The position numbers and the translations under genes are program-made. A model generated the notes under the pieces. That model was not told where the DNA came from and did not search any database. It worked only from the letters and a program-made list of their open reading frames with translations. From Desulfobulbaceae bacterium (GTDB taxonomy: Bacteria; Desulfobacterota; Desulfobulbia; Desulfobulbales; Desulfobulbaceae): a stretch of 24,895 nucleotides of DNA. This document shows, piece after piece, positions 1-6,679 of the stretch; the stretch's first letter is position 1; the number at the start of each line of letters is the position of its first letter. The stretch covers positions 1-24,895 of the forward strand of contig DNUE01000018.1 in NCBI GenBank assembly GCA_003508005.1, read 5' to 3'.

Positions 1-44
1 TGAGTTTCGTACGTAATCAGATTTTTATTTGAAACCAGATGAAT

Positions 45-73
45 TTGATTTTGCTTATTGGGAATGGTTTAAT
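45..73 (+). promoter_or_regulatory. Candidate sigma70-type promoter for the secreted-protein gene
   Basis: TTGATT at 45-50 and TTTAAT at 68-73 are separated by 17 bases, matching the sigma70 consensus at 4/6 and 5/6 positions. Transcription would start near 80, leaving a short leader ending in a strong ribosome binding site (AAGGGGGG at about 108-115) before the ATG at 118. The surrounding 117 bases are AT-rich, so chance matches are possible. Confidence 0.4.
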
Positions 74-117
74 TTTAGAGAAAGGGTTGTTGCTGTCAAA
101 ATTTTCAAGGGGGGATC

Positions 118-768
118 ATGAAAACAATACTATCAATAATCGCTCTGGCAGCGCTGCTGTTTCCGACTTATTATGTATTCGCACAAAACAAGGTGGTGGT
201 TATTCCAATGGGTTCAGGAGCGAAAGGAACCAATGGGCAAGTTCAGTATAACGATGAAGGCAAGACTGCTGGTGCTGAAGTCTATTATGATAAGGCTACC
301 GGCAAGCTGGAACTGCCAGGCGAGTTACGGACTGTGGATGGATCAGGAAATAACAGGCTCTGGGGAAAAGGGCGGCCTGGAACCGGCTTGCTGACCCATA
401 ATGTTACCAACGGCTATTGCACGACAAGCGCAGGTATCAATCATGCTCTTTCGTCCCGTTTGCAAACATGGGCCAACGCGGCGGATGTCTGCCCTTCCGA
501 AACTTGGGTCTGCAATCAAGTTGACCTACCAACTTCTGGGGAAGGGGGAGCATGTCCAATTGAACCGCTAATAACCTACCCTTCTGTTGCTTGCGACGGT
601 ACGCCCGTTACCCCTGGAGAGCAAACTTCTCTTAGGGGTTGGGTATCCGATGCCGATGCACAGGAATTCGGCGTATTCAATGGTATTTCGCGCACATCAT
701 CTTCTTGGGACACTACATATTATTGGAAAACATGTGAAATGTATCGAGTTTGGTGTTGTTGGGAATAG
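118..768 (+). CDS. Secreted hypothetical protein with eight cysteines
   Basis: I do not recognise the family. The 216-residue product begins with a clear Sec signal peptide (Lys2, hydrophobic core about 4-21, likely cleavage after VFA22), so it should be exported. Residues 33-65 (GSGAKGTNGQVQYNDEG and the following YYDKATGKLEL) resemble the short stalk-like segments found in phage tail-fibre-like and repetitive surface proteins. The C-terminal two thirds contains eight Cys, including a WCCW motif in the last five residues, which suggests disulfides outside the cytoplasm. The ATG is chosen because a strong AAGGGGGG sequence sits just upstream and the signal peptide starts there. The gene stands alone, is AT-richer than the rest of the window and lies on the element side of a tRNA-Pro 3' end, consistent with accessory or horizontally acquired DNA. 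The coding call is fairly safe; the role (surface protein, adhesin or minor pilin) is unknown. Confidence 0.7.
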   Translation: MKTILSIIALAALLFPTYYVFAQNKVVVIPMGSGAKGTNGQVQYNDEGKTAGAEVYYDKATGKLELPGELRTVDGSGNNRLWGKGRPGTGLLTHNVTNGYCTTSAGINHALSSRLQTWANAADVCPSETWVCNQVDLPTSGEGGACPIEPLITYPSVACDGTPVTPGEQTSLRGWVSDADAQEFGVFNGISRTSSSWDTTYYWKTCEMYRVWCCWE

Positions 769-957
769 TCTGTTTCAAAACAAAACTATTCTGTAGGACC
801 TGAACCCTGGGCCTGACTCCTGGTTTTTTTTGCCGGTGCAAATCTGTGCTGACCCCAAAAAAGGGGCCGGGGCCGAATCCAAAAACTGATTGGGGACTAT
901 CCACTTTCGGACTGTCCTCCTGGCGGTAAAAAAAATTGCCGTGAGGATTTTTATCCT
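763..957. repeat. Hairpin- and repeat-rich non-coding stretch
   Basis: This stretch has no convincing gene but several short structures: GAATAGT/ACTATTC (763-769 with 785-791) at the stop codon of the secreted-protein gene; an imperfect tandem repeat CCTGAACCCTGG/CCTGACTCCTGG (799-810 and 812-823); CGGTAA/TTGCCG (924-929 with 936-941, one G-T pair); and AGGAT/ATCCT (944-948 with 953-957). None has a convincing terminator U-tract. The concentration of small dyads fits remnants at the edge of a mobile region, but no complete element is visible. Confidence 0.4.
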
Positions 958-1025
958 TTCTGGGTAGTAATGGGGTAGTTATTAAAAAAACTGAGAGGAA
1001 GACTGATGTAACTACTTGATTTTAT

Positions 1026-1102
1026 TGGTCGGGAAGAGAGGATTCGAACCTCCGACCCCAGCGTCCCGAACGCTGTGCTCTACCAGACTGAGCCACTTCC
1101 CG
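1026..1102 (-). tRNA. tRNA-Pro (anticodon CGG)
   Basis: Read on the minus strand this is a full cloverleaf of 77 nt. The acceptor stem CGGGAAG pairs with CTTCCCG, followed by discriminator A and an encoded CCA. The D-arm TGGCTCAGTCTGGTAGAGCA is typical of tRNA-Pro. The anticodon stem CAGCG/CGCTG encloses loop TTCGGGA with anticodon CGG, and the T-arm contains GGTTCGAATCC. It decodes proline CCG codons, suiting a GC-rich genome. It lies downstream of the HU gene on the same strand, separated by a terminator hairpin. Its 3' end points toward the accessory-looking sequence at the left edge. Confidence 0.97.
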
Positions 1103-1121
1103 ACAACACTCAGCTAAAATA

Positions 1122-1153
1122 AAAAACAGCTGGCAAAAATGCCAGCTGTTTTT
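1122..1153 (-). terminator. Rho-independent terminator after the HU gene (bidirectional in form)
   Basis: AAAAACAGCTGGCA (1122-1135) and TGCCAGCTGTTTTT (1140-1153) form a 14-bp perfect inverted repeat with a 4-base loop. The outer A/T runs give a poly-U tail whichever strand is transcribed. It lies 20 bases past the HU stop codon and upstream of tRNA-Pro, so it should end HU transcription. The tRNA would then need its own promoter or partial readthrough. Confidence 0.85.
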
Positions 1154-1172
1154 GCTGTATAATCAAAAAAAG

Positions 1173-1448
1173 TTATTTCTTTACCGCATCGGCCAGCTTG
1201 CTGCCCGGTTTGAACTTCGCAACCTTCTTGGCAGGGATATTGATCATTGCTCCAGTACGGGGATTTTTCGCTTTCCGCTTGGCACGTTTTACCACAGAAA
1301 AGGTTCCGAACCCTACAAGGGTTACCTTGTCGCCCTTGGACATTGCTTTGGTCACAGACATCAGCATGCCGTTCAGCGCTTTTTCTGCAGCAGCTTTGCT
1401 AATATCGGCAGCACCCGCCATTGCTTCAACCAACTCCTTCTTGTTCAT
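1173..1448 (-). CDS. hup: HU family DNA-binding protein
   Basis: The 91-residue protein is a full-length HU/IHF-family nucleoid protein, which binds and bends DNA as a dimer. The N-terminal helices (MNKKELVEAMAGAADISKAA) lead into the GFGTF turn, and the beta-arm with RKAKNPRTG and the INIPAKK..FKPG tail is characteristic. The start is placed at MNKKEL because GGGAGG lies just upstream. A longer in-frame reading starting 75 bases upstream lacks family support. A sigma70-like promoter lies about 90 bases upstream and a strong terminator directly downstream, so it appears monocistronic. HU rather than IHF is favoured because it resembles the homodimeric HU type; the exact paralogue is not resolved. 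Confidence 0.95.
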   Translation of the reverse strand: MNKKELVEAMAGAADISKAAAEKALNGMLMSVTKAMSKGDKVTLVGFGTFSVVKRAKRKAKNPRTGAMINIPAKKVAKFKPGSKLADAVKK

Positions 1449-1537
1449 ACTTCCCTCCCATTTTTTTGTTCTTGCCAATATGGCATCTGAGGCCCATCGG
1501 TGAAGATACCGACTCACAAACAATGCTTACTTCTCAA

Positions 1538-1566
1538 ATTTAATACGATAGATAAATCTTTGTCAA
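1538..1566 (-). promoter_or_regulatory. Candidate sigma70 promoter for the HU gene
   Basis: On the minus strand a perfect TTGACA (1561-1566) is followed after 17 bases by TTAAAT (1538-1543), a 4/6 match to the -10 box. Transcription would start near 1531, giving a leader of about 80 nt before the ATG at 1448, with GGGAGG close to the start. The surroundings are AT-rich relative to the window. Confidence 0.6.
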
Positions 1567-1648
1567 AGGAAAAAATAGGTTTTCTTCACTGCAAACCTTG
1601 ATTTTTACAGGGCTCAGGGCTTTTTTTGGGGATTGCATTGGTTCCGTC

Positions 1649-2449
1649 TTATCGCCCACGTAAATCGAGGAATACCTTTTTCGTACCGAAATCATTGAAA
1701 AAATCAAGCAGGTCGCCCCTCTCCCAGCCGGCAACGAGCCGGGGCAGATCTTTTTCCTGCACCTGCACGTACACGGTATCTTCATCCCTGCGATCCAGGC
1801 GGACCCGGCAGCCCTCGCAGCCAATACCCTCCAGGTATGTTTCCAGAATGTCGATCCGGGCAAGGCGTGCCGGGGTAATAGCCAGGCCCTCGGGAATCCT
1901 GGTCGCCAGGCATGAAGCCGACGGGACATCCCAGGTATCAAGACCAATCTGCCTGCTCAGGGCTCGAACCTCGGCCTTGCTCAAGCCAGCCGCAGCCAGG
2001 GGAGTCACGATCCCCAGTTCCTGGAGAGCCTTCAGGCCAGGTCTTTCGCTCTGCAGATCATCGGCGTTGGTGCCGTCGAGCAGCTCCGCCATGCCCTGCC
2101 GCCGGGCATGATCCAGGAAAAGCCGGTACACCCTGCTCTTGCACAGATAACAGCGGTCTGCAGGATTGCTGGCAAATTCGGTCCAGGCAAGAGGCTGGAT
2201 GTCGACCAGGAGATGGCTGACCCTGCCCGCCAATCCTTGGCGCGCAGGCCAACTCGTTGCCCATTCCAGATGCCGTGGCGGGAGGAGGGAAGAACGGGCG
2301 GTCAGGACAAGGACATTGGCCGGCCCCAGGGTATCAAGGGCCAGCCACAGCAGCAGGGAGCTGTCCGCTCCGCCGGAAAAGGCGATCGCTACCCGCCCGG
2401 CCTGCACCAGGATGCGGCGGACAGCCTGTTCCTTTTCGCTAAGCGGCAA
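1649..2449 (-). CDS. larE: LarE-like ATP-dependent sulfur transferase (PP-loop)
   Basis: LarE-family proteins adenylate a carboxylate and transfer sulfur in synthesis of the nickel-pincer cofactor of lactate racemase. The PP-loop SGGADSS is at residues 25-31. Three cysteines, C100 and C103 (CYLC) and C180 (SASCLATRIP), match the arrangement proposed to hold a 4Fe-4S cluster in three-Cys LarE homologues. C180 aligns with the sacrificial Cys176 region of the one-Cys Lactiplantibacillus enzyme. The frame stays open upstream to 2554 but overlaps the preceding gene. The TTG at 2449 (reading LPLSEKEQ) gives 266 residues, the usual family length, and lies 20 nt after the upstream stop, though its ribosome site is weak. 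No larB or larC is in view. The neighbour is a homocysteine biosynthesis gene, so a sulfur-delivery role other than the pincer cofactor is possible. Confidence 0.85.
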   Translation of the reverse strand: MPLSEKEQAVRRILVQAGRVAIAFSGGADSSLLLWLALDTLGPANVLVLTARSSLLPPRHLEWATSWPARQGLAGRVSHLLVDIQPLAWTEFASNPADRCYLCKSRVYRLFLDHARRQGMAELLDGTNADDLQSERPGLKALQELGIVTPLAAAGLSKAEVRALSRQIGLDTWDVPSASCLATRIPEGLAITPARLARIDILETYLEGIGCEGCRVRLDRRDEDTVYVQVQEKDLPRLVAGWERGDLLDFFNDFGTKKVFLDLRGR

Positions 2450-2469
2450 GACCGGAATCTGCCCGAGCC

Positions 2470-3663
2470 TTACTTGTTGATGTCCACGGAATAATCCACC
2501 GTGGGCAGCTGCGCCACCGGCTCGCCCAGCTCGAACTTCCGGTCCAGGATCCACTGCTTCAGGATCTCGGCGATCTCAAGGGCCTTGACCCGGCTGGAAA
2601 GCGGCGCGGTGGGCACCTTTTTGCCGGCCACCTCAATCTCTCCGGAGCGCAGAGCGGCATAGCTGACCTCGCCGTAGTTGCGGTCGACCCGGTTGGTGTA
2701 ATCATGACCGTAATCAACCACTTGCGTAAAAATCTCCGCGTCAGACACCCCGGTGAAATAGGCCATTTCCTCATCGAGGATAGGGATCGGAACCCCCAGC
2801 CCCACGGCAAGGGAGCAGCCGTAGCCTTGCAGGCTGACCCCGCGCAGCCAATGAGCGGACATCTGCTTCAGGTCGCCCTGGACCATGATGGTTCCGGCCG
2901 GCCGGCGCGGCGTACCGTTAGGACTGCGGGGCGCATGCGGATTGTGCTGGGAGCCCTGCCAGGTCACGTAACCCACGCCGCCGCCGAGGAATATCCTGGT
3001 TCCCAGGCCGATTGTCCGGTAATAGGGATCATTGAGCAGGGGGCTCAACTCGCCGGCGCTGCAGTAATTGGCATTTCGGCAGTGCGGCTTCAGGGTGCCC
3101 ATATAGGTGTAGACCGTCCGGTCGGTCATGTTGACCGCACAGTTGTAGTTCTGGTAGCCGTTGCGCGGGTTGCAGAGCAGTGCGTGCCCCATGTCGGCCA
3201 AAGCGAGTTCCTTTTTGCATTTGCGGTTGGCATAGCAGTCCGTCGGATAGGCCTTGGCCTCAAGAAAGACCTTTCTGCCGGCCACCAGATCCTCGATGAT
3301 ATGACCGCCGCCGTAACGGAATTCGCCTGGGTAGATCTTGTTGAGGGGGTCATCTTCAGCAGGTTCCGTTACGCCCAGATAGATATCGATGGCCGCGAGA
3401 CCCGCATAGGCAGGGACCTTGTTGATCCAAACCCTGGCCGCCTTGATGGTGGGGGTAGTTTGGCCGAAATTCAGGAAGGCGCCGGAGGAACACATGGTGG
3501 AAAAGGTCCCGGTGGTAACCACGTCAACCTTTCGAGCCGCCTCCACCGGTCCATCCCTGCGGACGATGTCGATCATCTCCTCGGCGTTCACCACCACCGC
3601 CTCACCGGCCCTGATCCGGGCATTTATTTCCGCGTAGGTCTTGTTCACCTGAAACTTGCTCAT
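2470..3663 (-). CDS. Homocysteine biosynthesis protein (DUF39/HcyBio family)
   Basis: The 397-residue protein matches the DUF39 family. With a NIL/ferredoxin partner this family is implicated in making homocysteine from aspartate semialdehyde and sulfide in methanogens and sulfate-reducing bacteria. Recognisable segments are TTGTFSTMCSSGAF (about 49-62), the PAYAGLAAIDIYLGVTEP region, YPTDCYANRKCKKE, the central GTRIFLGGGVGYVTWQGSQHNP block and the C-terminal DYSVDINK. The start is at MSKFQ (ATG at 3663). The frame is open far upstream to 4194, but that part runs antisense to pheA and looks spurious. The ribosome site before 3663 is weak. The larE-like gene follows 20 nt downstream, suggesting one transcript. 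The ferredoxin-domain partner is not in the window. Confidence 0.9.
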   Translation of the reverse strand: MSKFQVNKTYAEINARIRAGEAVVVNAEEMIDIVRRDGPVEAARKVDVVTTGTFSTMCSSGAFLNFGQTTPTIKAARVWINKVPAYAGLAAIDIYLGVTEPAEDDPLNKIYPGEFRYGGGHIIEDLVAGRKVFLEAKAYPTDCYANRKCKKELALADMGHALLCNPRNGYQNYNCAVNMTDRTVYTYMGTLKPHCRNANYCSAGELSPLLNDPYYRTIGLGTRIFLGGGVGYVTWQGSQHNPHAPRSPNGTPRRPAGTIMVQGDLKQMSAHWLRGVSLQGYGCSLAVGLGVPIPILDEEMAYFTGVSDAEIFTQVVDYGHDYTNRVDRNYGEVSYAALRSGEIEVAGKKVPTAPLSSRVKALEIAEILKQWILDRKFELGEPVAQLPTVDYSVDINK

Positions 3664-3690
3664 GCCGCACCCACTGATAAATATTTTTGA

Positions 3691-3717
3691 CGCCGGACAA
3701 ACCGGTCCTGACCGGCG
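3691..3717. promoter_or_regulatory. Inverted repeat in the leader of the homocysteine gene
   Basis: CGCCGG (3691-3696) pairs with CCGGCG (3712-3717), and an alternative inner pairing CCGGT/ACCGG (3702-3706 with 3711-3715) competes with it. On the minus strand this lies 28-54 bases before the ATG at 3663, so it could fold in the mRNA leader or be a protein binding site. It does not resemble a SAM riboswitch, and no U-tract follows. Confidence 0.4.
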
Positions 3718-3858
3718 TATATTATTGAAAAAGGTGACAAGCGCAAGACTTTTCAGTTTTTTCTTTGCAAGTCCTCGCAGATGCTTTAGCATGTCCCCGC
3801 GGTACCGGATATCTTTCGGCAACCGGAACCCGAGCTGATTTAGAGAGACAGGCCTGCC

Positions 3859-4947
3859 ATGCCCAAAAAACCGACGATTGAAGACATTCGAAAAAGAATC
3901 GACGCCATCGACGATCAGGTCCTCCAGTTGCTCAAGGACCGCATCGACTGCGCCAAGCGAATAGGCATCCTCAAGGACGAATCGAGCCGGGCTAAATGGG
4001 ACCCGAAACGCGAACTCGAGATCTTCACCAGGCTCCAGCGCGACAACAACGGGGTGTTTCCCGAAAAGTCCCTGTTCTCCATCTTCCACGAGATCATCAC
4101 CACCTGCCGCCTCTCCCAGAAGAATATCAAGGTGGCCTACATGGGGCCGGAAGCGACCTTTTCCCATCTGGCCGGAGTCAAGTATTTCGGCCACTCAGCC
4201 GATTATAAACCCATGGAATCAATCGAGGAGGTCTTCAGGGAGGTGGAGAAAGGCCGCACCTCCTACGGGGTCGTCCCGGTGGAAAACTCCATCGAGGGAG
4301 CGGTGTCCTCGACCCTGGACTCGTTCATGAAGTACAATGTCAAAATCTGCGGCGAGATTCAGCTGCCCATCACCCATAATCTGGTCTGCCGATCCGGCAA
4401 CATCGAGGATGTCCAGACCGTGGCCTCCCATTCCCAGCCCCTGGCCCAGTGCCGCGAATGGCTGCACAAGAACTTGCCCAAGATTCCTACCCTGCCGGTA
4501 TTTTCCACTGCTGCCGCGGCACAGATGGCCGCGAACAACCCGAATATCGGCGCCATCACCAGTTCACTGGCCATAGATACCTATGAACTGCAGCTGGTGG
4601 TCAAGGGAATCGAGGACTACCAGGGCAACACCACCCGCTTTCTGATAATAGGGCAGAAATCCCCGACAAGAAGCGGCAATGACAAGACCTCAGTGCTGCT
4701 CGGTCTCCTGGACCGTCCAGGCGCCCTGAATGAGGTTCTGACCATCCTCTCCTCCAAGAACATCAACCTGGCGAAAATCGAGTCCAGGCCGGTAAAGGGC
4801 AAGCAGTGGACCTATCTTTTCTTCCTGGACATGATCGGCCATATAGAGGATCCGGTCATTCAGGAAGCGGGCAATATCCTGCGGAGGACCTGCGCCTATT
4901 ATGAATGGCTGGGATCCTATCCCCTGGCGGAAAATATCGAACCGTGA
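3859..4947 (+). CDS. pheA: Bifunctional chorismate mutase / prephenate dehydratase
   Basis: This P-protein converts chorismate to prephenate and then to phenylpyruvate in phenylalanine synthesis in the cytoplasm. Residues 4-85 are an AroQ-type chorismate mutase (IEDIRKRIDAIDDQVLQLL, then KRIGILK). Residues about 91-270 are the prephenate dehydratase domain, with VAYMGPEATFSH, VPVENSIEGAV and the catalytic TRF motif at T259-R260-F261. Residues about 275-350 are an ACT regulatory domain with ESRP at 308-311, the phenylalanine-sensing motif, so feedback inhibition by Phe is expected. The length of 362 is normal for the fused enzyme. It is the first gene of the plus-strand run and diverges from the homocysteine gene; tsaD follows after 21 bases. 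No leader peptide rich in Phe codons was seen. Confidence 0.97.
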   Translation: MPKKPTIEDIRKRIDAIDDQVLQLLKDRIDCAKRIGILKDESSRAKWDPKRELEIFTRLQRDNNGVFPEKSLFSIFHEIITTCRLSQKNIKVAYMGPEATFSHLAGVKYFGHSADYKPMESIEEVFREVEKGRTSYGVVPVENSIEGAVSSTLDSFMKYNVKICGEIQLPITHNLVCRSGNIEDVQTVASHSQPLAQCREWLHKNLPKIPTLPVFSTAAAAQMAANNPNIGAITSSLAIDTYELQLVVKGIEDYQGNTTRFLIIGQKSPTRSGNDKTSVLLGLLDRPGALNEVLTILSSKNINLAKIESRPVKGKQWTYLFFLDMIGHIEDPVIQEAGNILRRTCAYYEWLGSYPLAENIEP

Positions 4948-4968
4948 CAGCTGCAGGCTGTTTCGACC

Positions 4969-5973
4969 ATGCTGACCCTGGCCATTGAAAGTTCCTGCGA
5001 CGACACCGCGGCCGCGGTCCTGGTTGATGGCCGGACTGTGCTCTCCAGCATCGTCAGCAGCCAGTTTGATGTTCATGCCCGCTACGGCGGCATTGTCCCC
5101 GAGCTTGCCTCCCGCCGGCACATCGAGACGGTGTGGCCGGTGGTGCAGGAGGCCCTGACCATTGCCGGGGTTGAGCTCACCGACCTCGACCTCATTGCCG
5201 CGACCCAGGGTCCCGGCCTGATCGGCTCCCTCCTCGTCGGCTTCACCTTTGCCAAGGGTCTGGCCCTGGTCTTGAACATCCCCTGCGTAGGGGTGGACCA
5301 CATGGCCGGCCACCTCCTCTCCCCCTTCCTGGAGGAACCGGCACCGCAGTTTCCCTACATCGCGCTGATCGCCTCCGGCGGCAACACCTCACTGTACCGG
5401 GTCGGCAGCCATACCAAATTCCGGTGCCTGGGCCGCACCCGCGATGACGCCGCCGGTGAAGCATTTGACAAGGTGGCCAAGCTCCTGGACCTCGGTTATC
5501 CGGGCGGCCCGATTATCAGCAGAATGGCCATGGAGGGCGACCCCGCGGCCATCACCTTTCCCAGAGCCTGGCTGGACCAGGACAGCCTTGATTTCAGCTT
5601 CAGCGGCCTGAAGACCGCCGTGGTCAACTTCGTCAACGGGTTCCGGCGGAAGGATTTGCCCCTGCCTGTCGCCGATATCTGCGCCTCCTTCCAGGAGGCC
5701 GTGGTTGAGGTCCTGGTAAGCAAGACAATCAGGGCAGCACGTCACATGGGGACAGAACAGGTGGTCCTCGGCGGCGGCGTGGCCTCCAACCTGCGGCTCA
5801 GGCAGGCCATGGCCGAGCAGAGCAAGGCGGCAGGCCTCCAGCTCTTTGTCCCGGCGCCGGTCTACTGCACCGACAACGCCGCCATGATCGGCCTGGCCGG
5901 CTTTTACCGCTTTCAACGCGGGGAGGTTCTCGACCCGGACGCTGACGTTTATTCCCGGCCGCAACTGCACTGA
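4969..5973 (+). CDS. tsaD: tRNA N6-adenosine threonylcarbamoyltransferase TsaD
   Basis: TsaD transfers threonylcarbamoyl from TC-AMP to A37 of ANN-decoding tRNAs, acting with TsaB and TsaE. The 334-residue length and ASKHA fold motifs fit: LAIESSCDDTAAAV at the start, the YGGIVPELASRRH segment, the metal-site histidines H111 and H115, ASGGNTSLY, FDKVAKLLDLGYPGGP, the SFSGLKTA segment, and GGGVASN near the C-terminus. In the HxEGH motif the usual glutamate is alanine (A113, HMAGH). The two metal-binding histidines are retained, so activity is expected. The gene follows pheA by 21 bases in the same direction. TsaB and TsaE are not in the window. Confidence 0.97.
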   Translation: MLTLAIESSCDDTAAAVLVDGRTVLSSIVSSQFDVHARYGGIVPELASRRHIETVWPVVQEALTIAGVELTDLDLIAATQGPGLIGSLLVGFTFAKGLALVLNIPCVGVDHMAGHLLSPFLEEPAPQFPYIALIASGGNTSLYRVGSHTKFRCLGRTRDDAAGEAFDKVAKLLDLGYPGGPIISRMAMEGDPAAITFPRAWLDQDSLDFSFSGLKTAVVNFVNGFRRKDLPLPVADICASFQEAVVEVLVSKTIRAARHMGTEQVVLGGGVASNLRLRQAMAEQSKAAGLQLFVPAPVYCTDNAAMIGLAGFYRFQRGEVLDPDADVYSRPQLH

Positions 5974-6008
5974 TGATGGCCCCGCAAAACCTGATGAAGT
6001 CGCACTAA

Positions 6009-6176
6009 GTGAATACGCTCCCCATCGGCCACGTTGATTTCATTACATTACCGAGCGAGCCGGCCCTGGCATCTCGCGCATTGCGCTTCCGCCAAAAACT
6101 CCCCGGCTGTCCTGTTGCGCCGAATTGTTGCGTGGTCATCAATCTTAATGCCGTTGATCGGGATGAGCAGGCATGA
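6009..6176 (+). CDS. Possible small ORF coupled to the DUF2062 gene
   Basis: A GTG-initiated frame of 55 codons ends in TGA overlapping the next ATG (ATGA at 6173-6176), a layout typical of translational coupling. The product (MNTLPIGHVDFITLPSEPAL at its start, then Arg/Lys-rich, then GCPVAPNCCVVINL) has no signal peptide, no membrane helix and no family I recognise. The ribosome site is weak (GAAG about 14 bases upstream) and third-codon-position GC is only moderate, lower than in neighbouring genes. It fills an otherwise unexplained 199-base gap between tsaD and the DUF2062 gene. It may be a real small protein, a leader that couples translation, or chance. Confidence 0.25.
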   Translation: MNTLPIGHVDFITLPSEPALASRALRFRQKLPGCPVAPNCCVVINLNAVDRDEQA

Positions 6177-6676
6177 GTTTCAGTCTGACCAGAACAGTTA
6201 AATTTTACGCCATGAAATTCAAGCGCCTGCGGGGCGATCCCCGCTCTCTGGCCCTGGGCACGGCGATTGGCGTATTCATCGGCATCTCGCCCACGATTCC
6301 GCTGCATACGGTTGGAATCATCGGCGTGACCCTGCTGCTGCGAGTCAGTACCATTGCCGCCCTGATTTCCGCCACGGTTGTCAGCAATCCGCTGACCATG
6401 GGGCCTCTGTACTACCTGTGCTGGCTGGTCGGCGACCTGATCCTGCCTGGCCGCCTGACCTGGGACCGCATCCTGGTCGTGCTGGATACCTTGAAAAGCA
6501 GCGGATTCATTGACAGCCTCAAGTCGGTTAGCCAGCTGGGCGCGAACGCCATAATGGTTCTGCTCAGCGGATGGCTCATTCTGGGCCTGCCCCTGGCCGT
6601 TGCCAGCTACTTTCTGTCCCTGCGTTTTTTCATTGCGGTCCGGGAAAAACGCCGGCGCAAACACCTCCTCGACTGA
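6173..6676 (+). CDS. DUF2062 domain membrane protein
   Basis: The 167-residue product matches the DUF2062 family of small inner-membrane proteins of unknown function. The family core is visible: basic N-terminus, then GDPRSLALGTAIGVFIGISP (about 23-42), the PLHTVGIIGVTLLLR helix, the conserved NPLTMGPLYYLCWLVGD segment (about 72-88), an amphipathic region, and a C-terminal hydrophobic helix (about 123-150) ending in a basic tail (KRRRKHLLD). I predict three to four membrane segments. The gene sits between tsaD and rsmA, only 3 nt before rsmA, so it is probably co-transcribed. The context does not reveal a function. Confidence 0.85.
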   Translation: MSFSLTRTVKFYAMKFKRLRGDPRSLALGTAIGVFIGISPTIPLHTVGIIGVTLLLRVSTIAALISATVVSNPLTMGPLYYLCWLVGDLILPGRLTWDRILVVLDTLKSSGFIDSLKSVSQLGANAIMVLLSGWLILGLPLAVASYFLSLRFFIAVREKRRRKHLLD

Positions 6677-6679
6677 GCC

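Noticed and set aside
2704..3690. Long plus-strand 328-codon open frame opposite the homocysteine biosynthesis gene
   Set aside because: It is antisense to a well-supported family member, has no recognisable motif, and long antisense frames are common in GC-rich DNA.
3664..3858. SAM riboswitch or phenylalanine attenuator in the homocysteine/pheA spacer
   Set aside because: No SAM-riboswitch core pattern, no Phe-rich leader peptide and no terminator hairpin with U-tract were found; only a GC-rich inverted repeat remains.
3664..4194. N-terminal extension of the homocysteine gene by about 177 residues
   Set aside because: The extra part runs antisense to the chorismate mutase region of pheA and is not part of the DUF39 family.
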